In this document: in pieces, positions 1 to 9,062 of the stretch
How the letters are laid out: each line of letters begins with the position of its first letter
Numbering within the stretch: position 1 is the first letter of the stretch
DNA from: Pseudomonadota bacterium
GTDB taxonomy: Bacteria > Pseudomonadota > Gammaproteobacteria > Burkholderiales > REEB80
Reading direction: 5' to 3'
NCBI GenBank assembly: GCA_018971485.1
Contig: JAGXAQ010000002.1
Span: forward strand, 62,001-126,000
DNA: 64,000 bases
Made by a program: the position numbers and the translations under genes
Notes under the pieces: model-generated
Seen by the model: only the letters and a program-made list of their open reading frames with translations
What the model was told of the DNA's origin: nothing
Databases searched by the model: none

Positions 1-1
1 A

Positions 2-121
2 TCCAGGGATAACGTTATTCAAAGAGCCCTGAACACCCTCGACAGAATAGCCGTCACGATTCATTCCCTCCAGGCTTTCACTTCGGACCGCCCCAATCAA
101 GACCTCGATCCTGTGCAATAA
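2..121 (+). CDS. C-terminal end of an upstream CDS cut by the window edge (…VIQRALNTLDRIAVTIHSLQAFTSDRPNQDLDPVQ*), family uncertain
   Basis: Open frame 2 from the window edge to TAA at 119-121, immediately upstream of a same-strand gene; no start visible. Confidence 0.3.
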   Translation, partial: SRDNVIQRALNTLDRIAVTIHSLQAFTSDRPNQDLDPVQ

Positions 122-158
122 TACAACTACCGATATTTAATTCCTGTAGGATTTTGCC

Positions 159-1889
159 GTGCAGTTTGATACTGAAATGCAAAAAAGAGGGCTTCGATAC
201 CTTAGGGCCTTAACCCGATGGGATATTCTGGCTATCCTTCTTATCCTGACCCTGTTGCTGATTCTCGGCCTGATTGTCCGCCAAACCATCTCCCCTTTTT
301 CTGTGGCAGCCCAACCCGATATTTCCCTGTCTGTCTGGAAACTGCCTGGATACACCCTTAAAACCACTTTCAGGATGCTGACCGGCTTACTGGCTTCTAT
401 CCTGTTCACCTTCGGTTATGCCACCCTTGCCGCCAAGAACCGGCGCGCAGAAATGATCCTCCTGCCCATCCTTGATGTACTGCAGTCTGTTCCTGTTCTA
501 GGCTATCTCTCATTCATATCGGTGCTGTTTCTTGATCTGTTTCCCCACACCTGGCTTGGGCCGGAACTGGCGGCCATTTTTGCCATCTTTACCGCCCAGG
601 CCTGGAACATGACGTTCAGCTTCTACCAGGCCCTAAAAACGATCCCCCATGATCTGGATGAAGCCTGCCGATGCTTCCGGCTGACAGCCTGGCAAAGATT
701 CTGGCGTCTCGAAGTACCATTTGCCTTTCCTGGTCTTGTCTGGAACATGATGATGTCCATGGCAGGAGGCTGGTTTTTTATCGTAGCCGCTGAAGCGATC
801 ACCGTGGGCCACCTGCACATCGTTCTTCCCGGGCTTGGTTCTTACCTGGCCAAAGCCATTTCAACCCGGGATCTTCCTGCTGTAGGATGGTCCATCCTGG
901 CTATGGCTATCGCAATTATCCTGTGTGATCAACTCCTTTTCAGGCCTTTGGTCGTATGGGCCGATCACTTTCGTTTCGAGCAGGAGCAAACTAGGATCCA
1001 CCCTAAAAGCTGGGTATGGAGACTGTTCAGAAAGGCAAGAATGGTTCGCATGGCCACCCGGCCAGCCCGCCAGGGGTTACGCTGGCTCATGAAAGCCCCC
1101 TTGCCCCAACTCTCCCGCCGGAACCGATCTGCCCGCCTCAACCACAAGCTTGATGGCACTATCGGATGGGCACTATTAACAGGCCTTCTAATACTGATGG
1201 CCTGGAAGCTATACTGCCTCATCCGGCCAGGTCTCACCTGCCAGGATGTACTGATTGTTCTGGAAAACGGAGCCATCACATTAACCCGGGTCATTATCCT
1301 GACCGCCCTGGCCAGCCTCGTCTGGGTTCCATTAGGCATCGAGATAGGCCTTCGTCCCAGACTCAGCCAGTGGGTTCAGCCTATAGCCCAGTTTCTGGCT
1401 GCCTTTCCCGCCAACCTTTTTTTTCCGGTTGCAGTACTGCTTATTGTCAAATACCACCTGACCCCTTCAATCTGGCTTAGCCCACTCATGATTCTAGGCA
1501 CGCAATGGTATATCCTCTTTAACGTGATAGCAGGAGCAAGCGCTTTTCCAAAGGATCTGAAGGAAGCCGCAGAAATGCTGCGTGTCAAAGGATGGAAACG
1601 TTGGCGCAAGATCCTTATTCCTGGCATCCTGCCCTATTATGTTACCGGAGCCATTACAGCCTCCGGTGGTGCCTGGAATGCAAGCATAGTATCTGAAATC
1701 GTTAATTGGGGACCAACCACGCTTAATGGATCAGGATTAGGGGCCTACATCGCGCAAATGACCATCAACGGAGACTATCCCCGGATTGCCCTGGGTATTG
1801 CCGTCATGTCCTCTATCGTCATGGCCACCAACCATCTTGTCTGGCGACCCCTTTATACCTTTGCTGCACGGCACAACCAGCCTGGATAA
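159..1889 (+). CDS. ABC transporter permease with two fused binding-protein-dependent permease domains (NitT/TauT-like anion family)
   Basis: 576 aa, multiple TM segments, two copies of a permease-like module with EAA-type motifs (DLDEACRCFRLTAWQRFWRLEVPFAFPGL; DLKEAAEMLRVKGWKRWRKILIPGILPYYVTG); GTG start. Confidence 0.85.
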   Translation: MQFDTEMQKRGLRYLRALTRWDILAILLILTLLLILGLIVRQTISPFSVAAQPDISLSVWKLPGYTLKTTFRMLTGLLASILFTFGYATLAAKNRRAEMILLPILDVLQSVPVLGYLSFISVLFLDLFPHTWLGPELAAIFAIFTAQAWNMTFSFYQALKTIPHDLDEACRCFRLTAWQRFWRLEVPFAFPGLVWNMMMSMAGGWFFIVAAEAITVGHLHIVLPGLGSYLAKAISTRDLPAVGWSILAMAIAIILCDQLLFRPLVVWADHFRFEQEQTRIHPKSWVWRLFRKARMVRMATRPARQGLRWLMKAPLPQLSRRNRSARLNHKLDGTIGWALLTGLLILMAWKLYCLIRPGLTCQDVLIVLENGAITLTRVIILTALASLVWVPLGIEIGLRPRLSQWVQPIAQFLAAFPANLFFPVAVLLIVKYHLTPSIWLSPLMILGTQWYILFNVIAGASAFPKDLKEAAEMLRVKGWKRWRKILIPGILPYYVTGAITASGGAWNASIVSEIVNWGPTTLNGSGLGAYIAQMTINGDYPRIALGIAVMSSIVMATNHLVWRPLYTFAARHNQPG

Positions 1890-1895
1890 AAAATC

Positions 1896-3209
1896 ATGCC
1901 CCGAATCGAAAACATTCCCGTAATCGAAATGAGCCGGATCTGCATGGGATTCGCAAAATCATCCGGTGAATCCCTGCCTGTACTGACCAACATCAGCCTG
2001 TCGATTCAGAAAGGGGAAATTTTAGGGCTGCTAGGCCGGTCTGGCTCAGGTAAATCCACCCTGCTTCGAATTGCAGCAGGGCTTGTTTCACCTTCATCCG
2101 GACAGATCAGCTATGTCCAGAAATCCCTTCATGGCCCCGAGGAAGGAATCTCGGTCGTATTCCAGACCTTCGCCCTATTCCCGTGGCTTACTGTCTACGA
2201 AAATGTGGAACTAGGGCTCAACTCCTTGCACCTGGAACCAGGAGAAATGCATCAACGGGTCGTGTCTGCCCTGGATCTCATCGGTCTTGACGGATTTGAG
2301 TCGGCCTATCCGAGGGAATTATCCGGTGGAATGCGCCAGCGTGTGGGACTAGCCCGGGCTCTTGTCATCTATCCAACACTGTTACTGATGGATGAACCCT
2401 TTTCGGCACTAGATGTCCTCACCGCTGAAACCCTTCGTTCCGATCTCATCGACTTATGGGGTGGAAACCAGCTTCCGCCAATGTCTGTACTGCTTGTCAC
2501 CCACAACATTGAAGAGGCTGTGTTGATGTGTGATCGTATTGTTATCCTGTCATCCAATCCTGGCCGGATCACAGCCGAAATCCCGGTTAAGCTGCCTCAG
2601 CCCAGAAACCGGCTTGATCCCCGTTTTCAGGATATTGTAGATGAAATCTACAGCATACTGACCTCCAGGACAACTGAACTCATTCACAACCAGATACTAA
2701 GCCTAGGAAAACATATCGAACCCCTTCCCAATGTGCCCATCAATCTGATAGAAGGGTTTACAGAAACACTGGCCAACCCCCCTTATGAAGGACAATCTGA
2801 ATTATCTGAACTAGCCAACGAGCTCGCCCTGGAAATAGATGATCTGTTTCCGATTGCAGAAACACTCTACATCCTTAAATTTGTAGATCTCAAGGAAGGC
2901 AACATCCGGTTGACCGAGAACGGGCTACTTTTTGCCCGGGGCAATACCGATATGCGCAAGGAATTATTCAGGACCCACCTGCTGGCCCATCTCCCCCTTG
3001 CCTCACACATCCACCATGTTCTGAATGAGCGCGAAGATCATCACGCCCCCAGAATCCGGTTCCAGTCCGAACTTGAAGACCACATGACAGAAGGCCGTGC
3101 TGAAAGAACACTCAATGCCATCATTGCCTGGGGACGATACGCTGAATTATTCACGTATGAAGACAACTCACGTACATTCAGCCTGATTCAGATCAATGCC
3201 ATCAGGTAA
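1896..3209 (+). CDS. ABC transporter ATP-binding protein with C-terminal AAA-associated domain (nitrate/sulfonate-type)
   Basis: Walker A GRSGSGKST, signature LSGGMRQRVGLARAL, Walker B LLLMDEPFSALD; ~180 aa C-terminal extension; 6 bp after the permease gene. Confidence 0.88.
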   Translation: MPRIENIPVIEMSRICMGFAKSSGESLPVLTNISLSIQKGEILGLLGRSGSGKSTLLRIAAGLVSPSSGQISYVQKSLHGPEEGISVVFQTFALFPWLTVYENVELGLNSLHLEPGEMHQRVVSALDLIGLDGFESAYPRELSGGMRQRVGLARALVIYPTLLLMDEPFSALDVLTAETLRSDLIDLWGGNQLPPMSVLLVTHNIEEAVLMCDRIVILSSNPGRITAEIPVKLPQPRNRLDPRFQDIVDEIYSILTSRTTELIHNQILSLGKHIEPLPNVPINLIEGFTETLANPPYEGQSELSELANELALEIDDLFPIAETLYILKFVDLKEGNIRLTENGLLFARGNTDMRKELFRTHLLAHLPLASHIHHVLNEREDHHAPRIRFQSELEDHMTEGRAERTLNAIIAWGRYAELFTYEDNSRTFSLIQINAIR

Positions 3210-3313
3210 GCAGGGCCGGAACAGCTCAAGAAAAGGTTTCAGAAAAACAGGGGCAAGACATCCAGGCATCCCTCTTTTACCACAGGTATCCTGCCCATTC
3301 CAGGCAAGATCCA

Positions 3314-4528
3314 CTAAACCTCGCTCTGAGCCATCACTTCTACAAGACCCCATTTGTTCTGCCAACGGGTACGAACACCCTGTAACAGTAAAAAAGCCAT
3401 TATGGCCAATATGGCAAACCCCAGGAATCCGCCTGAATATCCGTCGGTAAGCTGTTTTACATACCCCAGTCCTGCAGCCAGAACAAAACCGCCCAATCCA
3501 CCCGCCATTCCAACCACTCCGGTCATTACACCAATATCGCGGCCAAACCTTTGGGGAACCAGCTGAAACACGGCCCCGTTTCCCATTCCCAGGGCAAGCA
3601 TTGCTGGCACCAGGATCACAACTGCCAGATGAACATTTGCAGGACCCTTACCCAAAAACAACATCAGGCAGACAACCACACCCAGCATGATGGATAACGT
3701 TTTCACTCCCCCGATCCGATCAGCCATCCAGCCACCCAAAGGACGTACAAGTGATCCAAAAAAAACACACAAAGCAGTATACAGGCCAGCACTAACTGCA
3801 CTGATGGCATACTGGTCATGAAAATAAATGGTCAATGATGAAGCCAGGCCTACAAACCCGCCAAAGGTAATGCTGTAAAAAAACATGAGCAGCCAGGCAT
3901 CTTTTTCCTTGAGCAAAGAAAGCAGGCTAGACTTGGGTCTTAACCCCTTGTCATAAGGGCTGTCCTTAGCCATCACCATATAGATGACGAGGCCTACTGA
4001 CAGTGGAATCGTGATGAGACCCAGTACATTGTTCCAGCCAAAACTGACTGCCAGGGAAGGGGCAAACAAGGCAGCAAGGGTTGTTCCGGAATTACCTGCT
4101 CCAGCCAGACCCAATGCCATACCCTGGTGCTCCTTGGGATACCAGCGCGAAGCCAGCGGAAGCGCTACGGCAAATGAAGCTCCTGCCATGCCCAGCACTC
4201 CACCTAGAATAAGCACCTGATGAAATGAGTGTATCCCAAAAATCCAAGCAACCAATAACGCCAGAAGAACCACAACCTGTCCAATCAAGCCTGCCCGCTT
4301 TGGTGTTAGGCGATCAGCCAGCAGACCCATGGGTACACGAAGCAGGGCGCCAAAAAGCACGGGGGTAGCTACCATCAATCCTTTCTGGGCAGCTGTCAGA
4401 GCCAAGGTTGATGCGATTTGGACGCCCAAAGGGCCCAGGATGACCCAAACCATAAAAGCCAGATCAAAATACAAAAAAGCAGCAAACAAGGTGGGTTTAT
4501 GCCCAACTTTCCAGAAATCACTTGCCAT
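3314..4528 (-). CDS. narK: NarK/NasA-type MFS nitrate/nitrite transporter
   Basis: MFS protein with GxGNSGTTLAALFAPSLA and GMGNGAVFQLVPQRF signature segments; last gene of the nitrate operon. Confidence 0.88.
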   Translation of the reverse strand: MASDFWKVGHKPTLFAAFLYFDLAFMVWVILGPLGVQIASTLALTAAQKGLMVATPVLFGALLRVPMGLLADRLTPKRAGLIGQVVVLLALLVAWIFGIHSFHQVLILGGVLGMAGASFAVALPLASRWYPKEHQGMALGLAGAGNSGTTLAALFAPSLAVSFGWNNVLGLITIPLSVGLVIYMVMAKDSPYDKGLRPKSSLLSLLKEKDAWLLMFFYSITFGGFVGLASSLTIYFHDQYAISAVSAGLYTALCVFFGSLVRPLGGWMADRIGGVKTLSIMLGVVVCLMLFLGKGPANVHLAVVILVPAMLALGMGNGAVFQLVPQRFGRDIGVMTGVVGMAGGLGGFVLAAGLGYVKQLTDGYSGGFLGFAILAIMAFLLLQGVRTRWQNKWGLVEVMAQSEV

Positions 4529-4538
4529 GGATACCTCC

Positions 4539-4868
4539 TTACAGGATAGGAAATCGAATTAAAACAGTACCTTTTTCGATCCTAACCGGGTAGGTAGGCA
4601 CGTTCCCGTCATCCGGAACCTGCGCCTTTCCATCAGCCAGATCTATAACCAATCCATGCAGGGGACAAGTCACGCAATTCCCCCACACCATCCCTTCAGA
4701 CAAAGGTCCTCCCCGGTGGGGGCAACGGTCCTCCAGCGCATAAACACCATCATCATGGGTTCGAAACAAGGCAACCCGATGATTGGCATGAATAAAGCAA
4801 CGTGCACCTGATTTTGGAATATCAGCAAGCTGCCCTGCTGCAATCCAGCCTGTCGATTCATTGTTCAT
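4539..4868 (-). CDS. nirD: Nitrite reductase (NADH) small subunit, Rieske type
   Basis: Rieske motifs CPHRGGPL and CPLHG; overlaps nirB stop. Confidence 0.92.
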   Translation of the reverse strand: MNNESTGWIAAGQLADIPKSGARCFIHANHRVALFRTHDDGVYALEDRCPHRGGPLSEGMVWGNCVTCPLHGLVIDLADGKAQVPDDGNVPTYPVRIEKGTVLIRFPIL

Positions 4869-7315
4869 ATGCTTATCGTCTCAAACTGATTGGGGCCAGA
4901 TGTATGCTTCACAAGATGGGCCCAGGGATCAGTCCTGTCACGCAGAGCATCAATCAAGGATTCATATAGCTGATGCCGGCGTTTCGGGTCGCCCAGAATT
5001 TCTGTCCTGACAAAATCCAGCCCCACCCTGGCAATCCAGTGCACGGTCCGTTCAAGATAACGGGCCTGCTCCCGGTAGAGCTGCAAAAATGCACCCGTAT
5101 ACTCAAGCACTTCTTCCGGGGTTCTGACCTTGACAAGAAACTGGGCCACTTCCGCCTTGATCCCGCCATTTCCGGCAATGTAGATTTCCCAGCCTGACTC
5201 AACCGCAATAACCCCAACATCCTTTATGGTCGATTCAGCACAGTTTCTGGGGCAACCGGATACGGCGATCTTGACTTTATGGGGGGCCCACATCTGCTCA
5301 AACGTTTTTTCCAGATCAATTCCCATCCGTGTGGAATCCTGTGTGCCAAAACGGCAAAACTCACTGCCAACACAGGTTTTCACGGTACGCAATGCCTTGC
5401 CATACGCATATCCGGAAGGCATGTCCAGATCAGCCCAGATTCTGGGTAAATCTTCCTTTGAAATCCCTAATAAATCAATGCGCTGCCCTCCTGTAATCTT
5501 AACCATAGGAACCTGATACTTATCGGCTACATCGGCAATCCGGCGTAATTGATCAGCATTCGTCACACCTCCATACATACGGGGTACAACGGAATAGGTA
5601 CCATCTTTCTGGATATTGGCATGAGCACGCTCATTCACAAATCTTGATTGCGGATCATCCTTGGCTTCATGGGGCCAGGCACAAATCAGGTAATAATTAA
5701 GGGCAGGGCGACATACACTGCACCCATCAGATGTTCTCCATTCCAGAAAATCCCTGACCTGGACCATCCGGGTTAGATGGTGTTCCCGGATGGCCTGTCG
5801 CACTTCCTCATGGGTGTGATCCGTACAAGAACACAGGGCTACCAATGCCGGCCGCTGCGAATAATCGCCACCAAGGGTAGAAAAAAGCAGTTGCTCCACC
5901 AAACCCGAACAGGAACCACAGGAAGCAGAGGCCTTGGTGTGCTTTCGGACATCCTGCAGGGTAAAAAGCCCTTTTTCCTTAATGGCCTTTACAATGGTTC
6001 CCTTGCACACGCCGTTGCACCCACAAACCTCCATCCCATCATCCATTTCAAAAGCGCGCTTTTGACCTTGATGACCCGCATCTCCAAGATTCTTGCGACC
6101 AAACATCAAGGTATCGCGAATATCAGAAATATCGCGGCCCTCCCGCAGCATCTGGAAATACCAGCTGCCATCAGTCGTATCCCCATACAGCACCGCTCCA
6201 GCTATCTGATCATGACGAATGACTAATTTCTTGTAGATCCCCTTGAATGGATCATTCAGCACGATTTCCTCAGTATCCGCATCTCCGGAAAAATCACCTG
6301 CGGAGAACACATCCACCCCGCTCACCTTGAGCTTGGTTGAGGTAACTGACGGGGTGTAGGTACTGATACCGAGCTCTGCCAGATGATTCGCGCAGACTTT
6401 GGCCATTTCAAATAATGGAGCGACAATCCCATACGACTGTCCACGATGGCTGACACATTCACCAATGGCATAAACCCGCGGATCAAAAGACTGCATCGTA
6501 TCATTGACCACAATCCCGTGGTCACAATATATCCCTGCCTTTCGGGCAAGCTCATCATGTGGCGTAATACCTGTAGCCATCACCACCAAATCGGCCGGGA
6601 TACTGGTGCCATCCTCAAAACGAACTGCCTTCACCTGCCCTGAATAACCCTCTATTTCCCGGGTCCGCCTTTTTACCAGTACACGAATCCCCTTTTTTTC
6701 CAGGGCCCGCTGCAACATTGGTCCTGCCACCCGATCCAGCTGCCGATTCATGAGCCATGGGCCGCTATGAACCACTGTGACGTCCATTCCACGCAATTTC
6801 AGGCCATGAGCTGCCTCAAGACCAAGCAAACCCCCTCCAATCACAACTGCCTGATGATACTGTCTCGCCGCCAGTATCATGCGATCGACATCCTGAATAT
6901 CCCGGAAAGTCATCACCTGCTCCAGATCCTTGCCTGGGATCTGGAGAATAACGGGCAACGATCCTGTTGCCAGAATCAACCGATCATAGGGGACAGATAC
7001 GCCATTTTCACAATGGACCAGACGGGCTCGCCTATCGATATGATTCGCCTGATGCTCAAGAAGCAACCGAATCCCATGGGTTTCATACCAGTCCTTATCA
7101 TTAAGGATGATATCGTTGAGCTCCTGTTCACCTGCCAGCACAGGAGACAGAAGGATACGGTTATAATTCACGTGGGGTTCAGCCCCGATAATAGTAATGA
7201 AATAGCTGTCTGGAGCAAGCTTGAGCAATTCTTCTATCGTTCGAACACCTGCCATGCCATTCCCAATCATGACCAGATTCTGCTTATCCACCATCACTCC
7301 TTTCAAGCGACACAT
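4865..7315 (-). CDS. nirB: Nitrite reductase (NADH) large subunit
   Basis: 816 aa; N-terminal NAD(P)/FAD oxidoreductase, BFD-like CGCNGVCKGTI, siroheme/4Fe-4S motif TCVGSEFCRFG…GCPRNCAES; likely start at internal Met (MVDKQNL). Confidence 0.95.
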   Translation of the reverse strand: MCRLKGVMVDKQNLVMIGNGMAGVRTIEELLKLAPDSYFITIIGAEPHVNYNRILLSPVLAGEQELNDIILNDKDWYETHGIRLLLEHQANHIDRRARLVHCENGVSVPYDRLILATGSLPVILQIPGKDLEQVMTFRDIQDVDRMILAARQYHQAVVIGGGLLGLEAAHGLKLRGMDVTVVHSGPWLMNRQLDRVAGPMLQRALEKKGIRVLVKRRTREIEGYSGQVKAVRFEDGTSIPADLVVMATGITPHDELARKAGIYCDHGIVVNDTMQSFDPRVYAIGECVSHRGQSYGIVAPLFEMAKVCANHLAELGISTYTPSVTSTKLKVSGVDVFSAGDFSGDADTEEIVLNDPFKGIYKKLVIRHDQIAGAVLYGDTTDGSWYFQMLREGRDISDIRDTLMFGRKNLGDAGHQGQKRAFEMDDGMEVCGCNGVCKGTIVKAIKEKGLFTLQDVRKHTKASASCGSCSGLVEQLLFSTLGGDYSQRPALVALCSCTDHTHEEVRQAIREHHLTRMVQVRDFLEWRTSDGCSVCRPALNYYLICAWPHEAKDDPQSRFVNERAHANIQKDGTYSVVPRMYGGVTNADQLRRIADVADKYQVPMVKITGGQRIDLLGISKEDLPRIWADLDMPSGYAYGKALRTVKTCVGSEFCRFGTQDSTRMGIDLEKTFEQMWAPHKVKIAVSGCPRNCAESTIKDVGVIAVESGWEIYIAGNGGIKAEVAQFLVKVRTPEEVLEYTGAFLQLYREQARYLERTVHWIARVGLDFVRTEILGDPKRRHQLYESLIDALRDRTDPWAHLVKHTSGPNQFETISI

Positions 7316-8064
7316 TCAGCTTCAAGATGCCCGGTTGCCCTCGCCTGGGCCAATGCAACTACCGGACCAATGATAATGATCGATGGGCCGCCCGATCTAA
7401 TAAACCCATCCTTTTTTAGCAAGGTGTCCAGGGTAAGAAAAAAACGCTGTTCGGTTTCAAGTGTGCCATCCTTGACAATAACGACCGGTGTAACCGGATT
7501 CATGCCTGCCTGTACCAGCTGTTCAGCAATCTTTGGCAGACTGGATAAACCCATGTAGACAACCAGCGTGGTTTCGCTCTCCACCAGTGCTTTCCAGTTT
7601 GGATCTGAACCATTGTGGGTATGGCCTGTGACCAGCGTCACCCCGGTACACCAGCCCCGGCAGGTAACAGGAAGACCCAGCGCCGCAGCAATCCCGGTCG
7701 CAGCAGTAATCCCGGGGACAATCTCGACACAGATTCCCGCCTGGTTCAGCGCTATCATTTCCTCGCCACCACGTCCGAAAATGAAAGGATCGCCTCCTTT
7801 CAAACGCACCACCCGTTTATGCTGCCGTACTAGCTGGATAATTTTCCGGTTAATAAAGCCCTGGGGAGTCGACTGTGCACCACAGCGCTTACCGACATGA
7901 ATCACCTGAACACCAGTAGAACAGGCAAATTCAATAATCGAAGGATTGACCAAATCATCAACCAGAACCACCTCAGCCTCAGCCAGCACACGAACCGCCT
8001 TTACCGTCAGCAACTCCGGATCACCTGGACCTGCTCCCACCAGATACACCTTGTCCCCAGTCAT
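7303..8064 (-). CDS. cobA: Uroporphyrinogen-III C-methyltransferase (SUMT, siroheme pathway)
   Basis: VYLVGAGPGDPELLTVKA and LKGGDPFIFGRGGEE motifs. Confidence 0.93.
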   Translation of the reverse strand: MTGDKVYLVGAGPGDPELLTVKAVRVLAEAEVVLVDDLVNPSIIEFACSTGVQVIHVGKRCGAQSTPQGFINRKIIQLVRQHKRVVRLKGGDPFIFGRGGEEMIALNQAGICVEIVPGITAATGIAAALGLPVTCRGWCTGVTLVTGHTHNGSDPNWKALVESETTLVVYMGLSSLPKIAEQLVQAGMNPVTPVVIVKDGTLETEQRFFLTLDTLLKKDGFIRSGGPSIIIIGPVVALAQARATGHLEAECVA

Positions 8065-9062
8065 GAAAACACCTTTCCCTCTTCATCTGAATAATGTTGA
8101 ATTATGAAGTTGCTCTGAATCAGGCTGGAAGCAGCCATCCTGTCCTTGACGCGACCTGAGGCAACCAGACAGGCACCAACCTGCAGCACCAGCGTTTCAG
8201 GTACAGGAAAATCACCATTCAACACCTGTTTCATCCAAACAGTACTTTCCTCCACACCAAATCGCTCCGGCAAGGCAACAGCTGGTCTGGTATGGGCTGT
8301 TTCCGCCTCATGCTGAATGACTTGCTTACCTTCATGAATCCAGACCAGTTGAGGCATTCTCATGGGATTGACATAAGGTTCACCCTGGGTTGCACGAAAC
8401 AGCAGAGCATGCCCCCTTGTTTCAAGCAAAACCTGGCTCAATTTTTCAAGATAATCAGGATGGCTGGCTGCGATCATTCTGAGCGAAGGGCAATCAAATG
8501 GATTCATCAGTTTGACCAGGGAATGGGCACTGTTTCTGACCCCAAGACGAGTGCGGTAATTTAAAAGCTGTTCAATGCCAGGATAGACCAGTTCAGGTTC
8601 AATATAGGCAATTTTCCTGGATTCAAGCTGTTTTTCCGCCTCTTCAAGCGTATGAGCCGGATCAATCCCCCACTTCTCCAAAATTCGCACACTGGTCACC
8701 CTGCCATAAGACTCATGCACTCCATGCAAAAGCACAGGCAGGTCCAGTCGCTGCAGCATCAATGCCAGCAAGGGTGTCAGGTTAACGTGATGTCTTGCTC
8801 CGTTGTAGGTTGGCAGGACAACAGGCAGAAAGGGCCCCTTCCATTTCATCTGTCTTGAACGCTGAACCAGTGCACGATGAAATCCCAGAAGTTCATGAAC
8901 CGATTCAGTTCGTATCCGGAGCGCTAAAATCAAGGCTCCCAACTCAAGATCCGGGATGAATCCATCCAGTATCCGGCCAAACAGGAAACAAGCCTCTTCC
9001 GGGGTCATTCCACGACCGGGATGACCCCGGCTGACCTGTCGAATCAGGGCCGCAAAATTCAT
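8061..9062 (-). CDS. ybiB: YbiB/TrpD2-like protein (anthranilate phosphoribosyltransferase-fold family)
   Basis: 333 aa; N-terminal GRGMTPEEACFLFGRILDG…ELGALILALRIRTES, typical of the TrpD2/YbiB family; overlaps neighbours by 4 nt on each side. Confidence 0.8.
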   Translation of the reverse strand: MNFAALIRQVSRGHPGRGMTPEEACFLFGRILDGFIPDLELGALILALRIRTESVHELLGFHRALVQRSRQMKWKGPFLPVVLPTYNGARHHVNLTPLLALMLQRLDLPVLLHGVHESYGRVTSVRILEKWGIDPAHTLEEAEKQLESRKIAYIEPELVYPGIEQLLNYRTRLGVRNSAHSLVKLMNPFDCPSLRMIAASHPDYLEKLSQVLLETRGHALLFRATQGEPYVNPMRMPQLVWIHEGKQVIQHEAETAHTRPAVALPERFGVEESTVWMKQVLNGDFPVPETLVLQVGACLVASGRVKDRMAASSLIQSNFIIQHYSDEEGKVFS

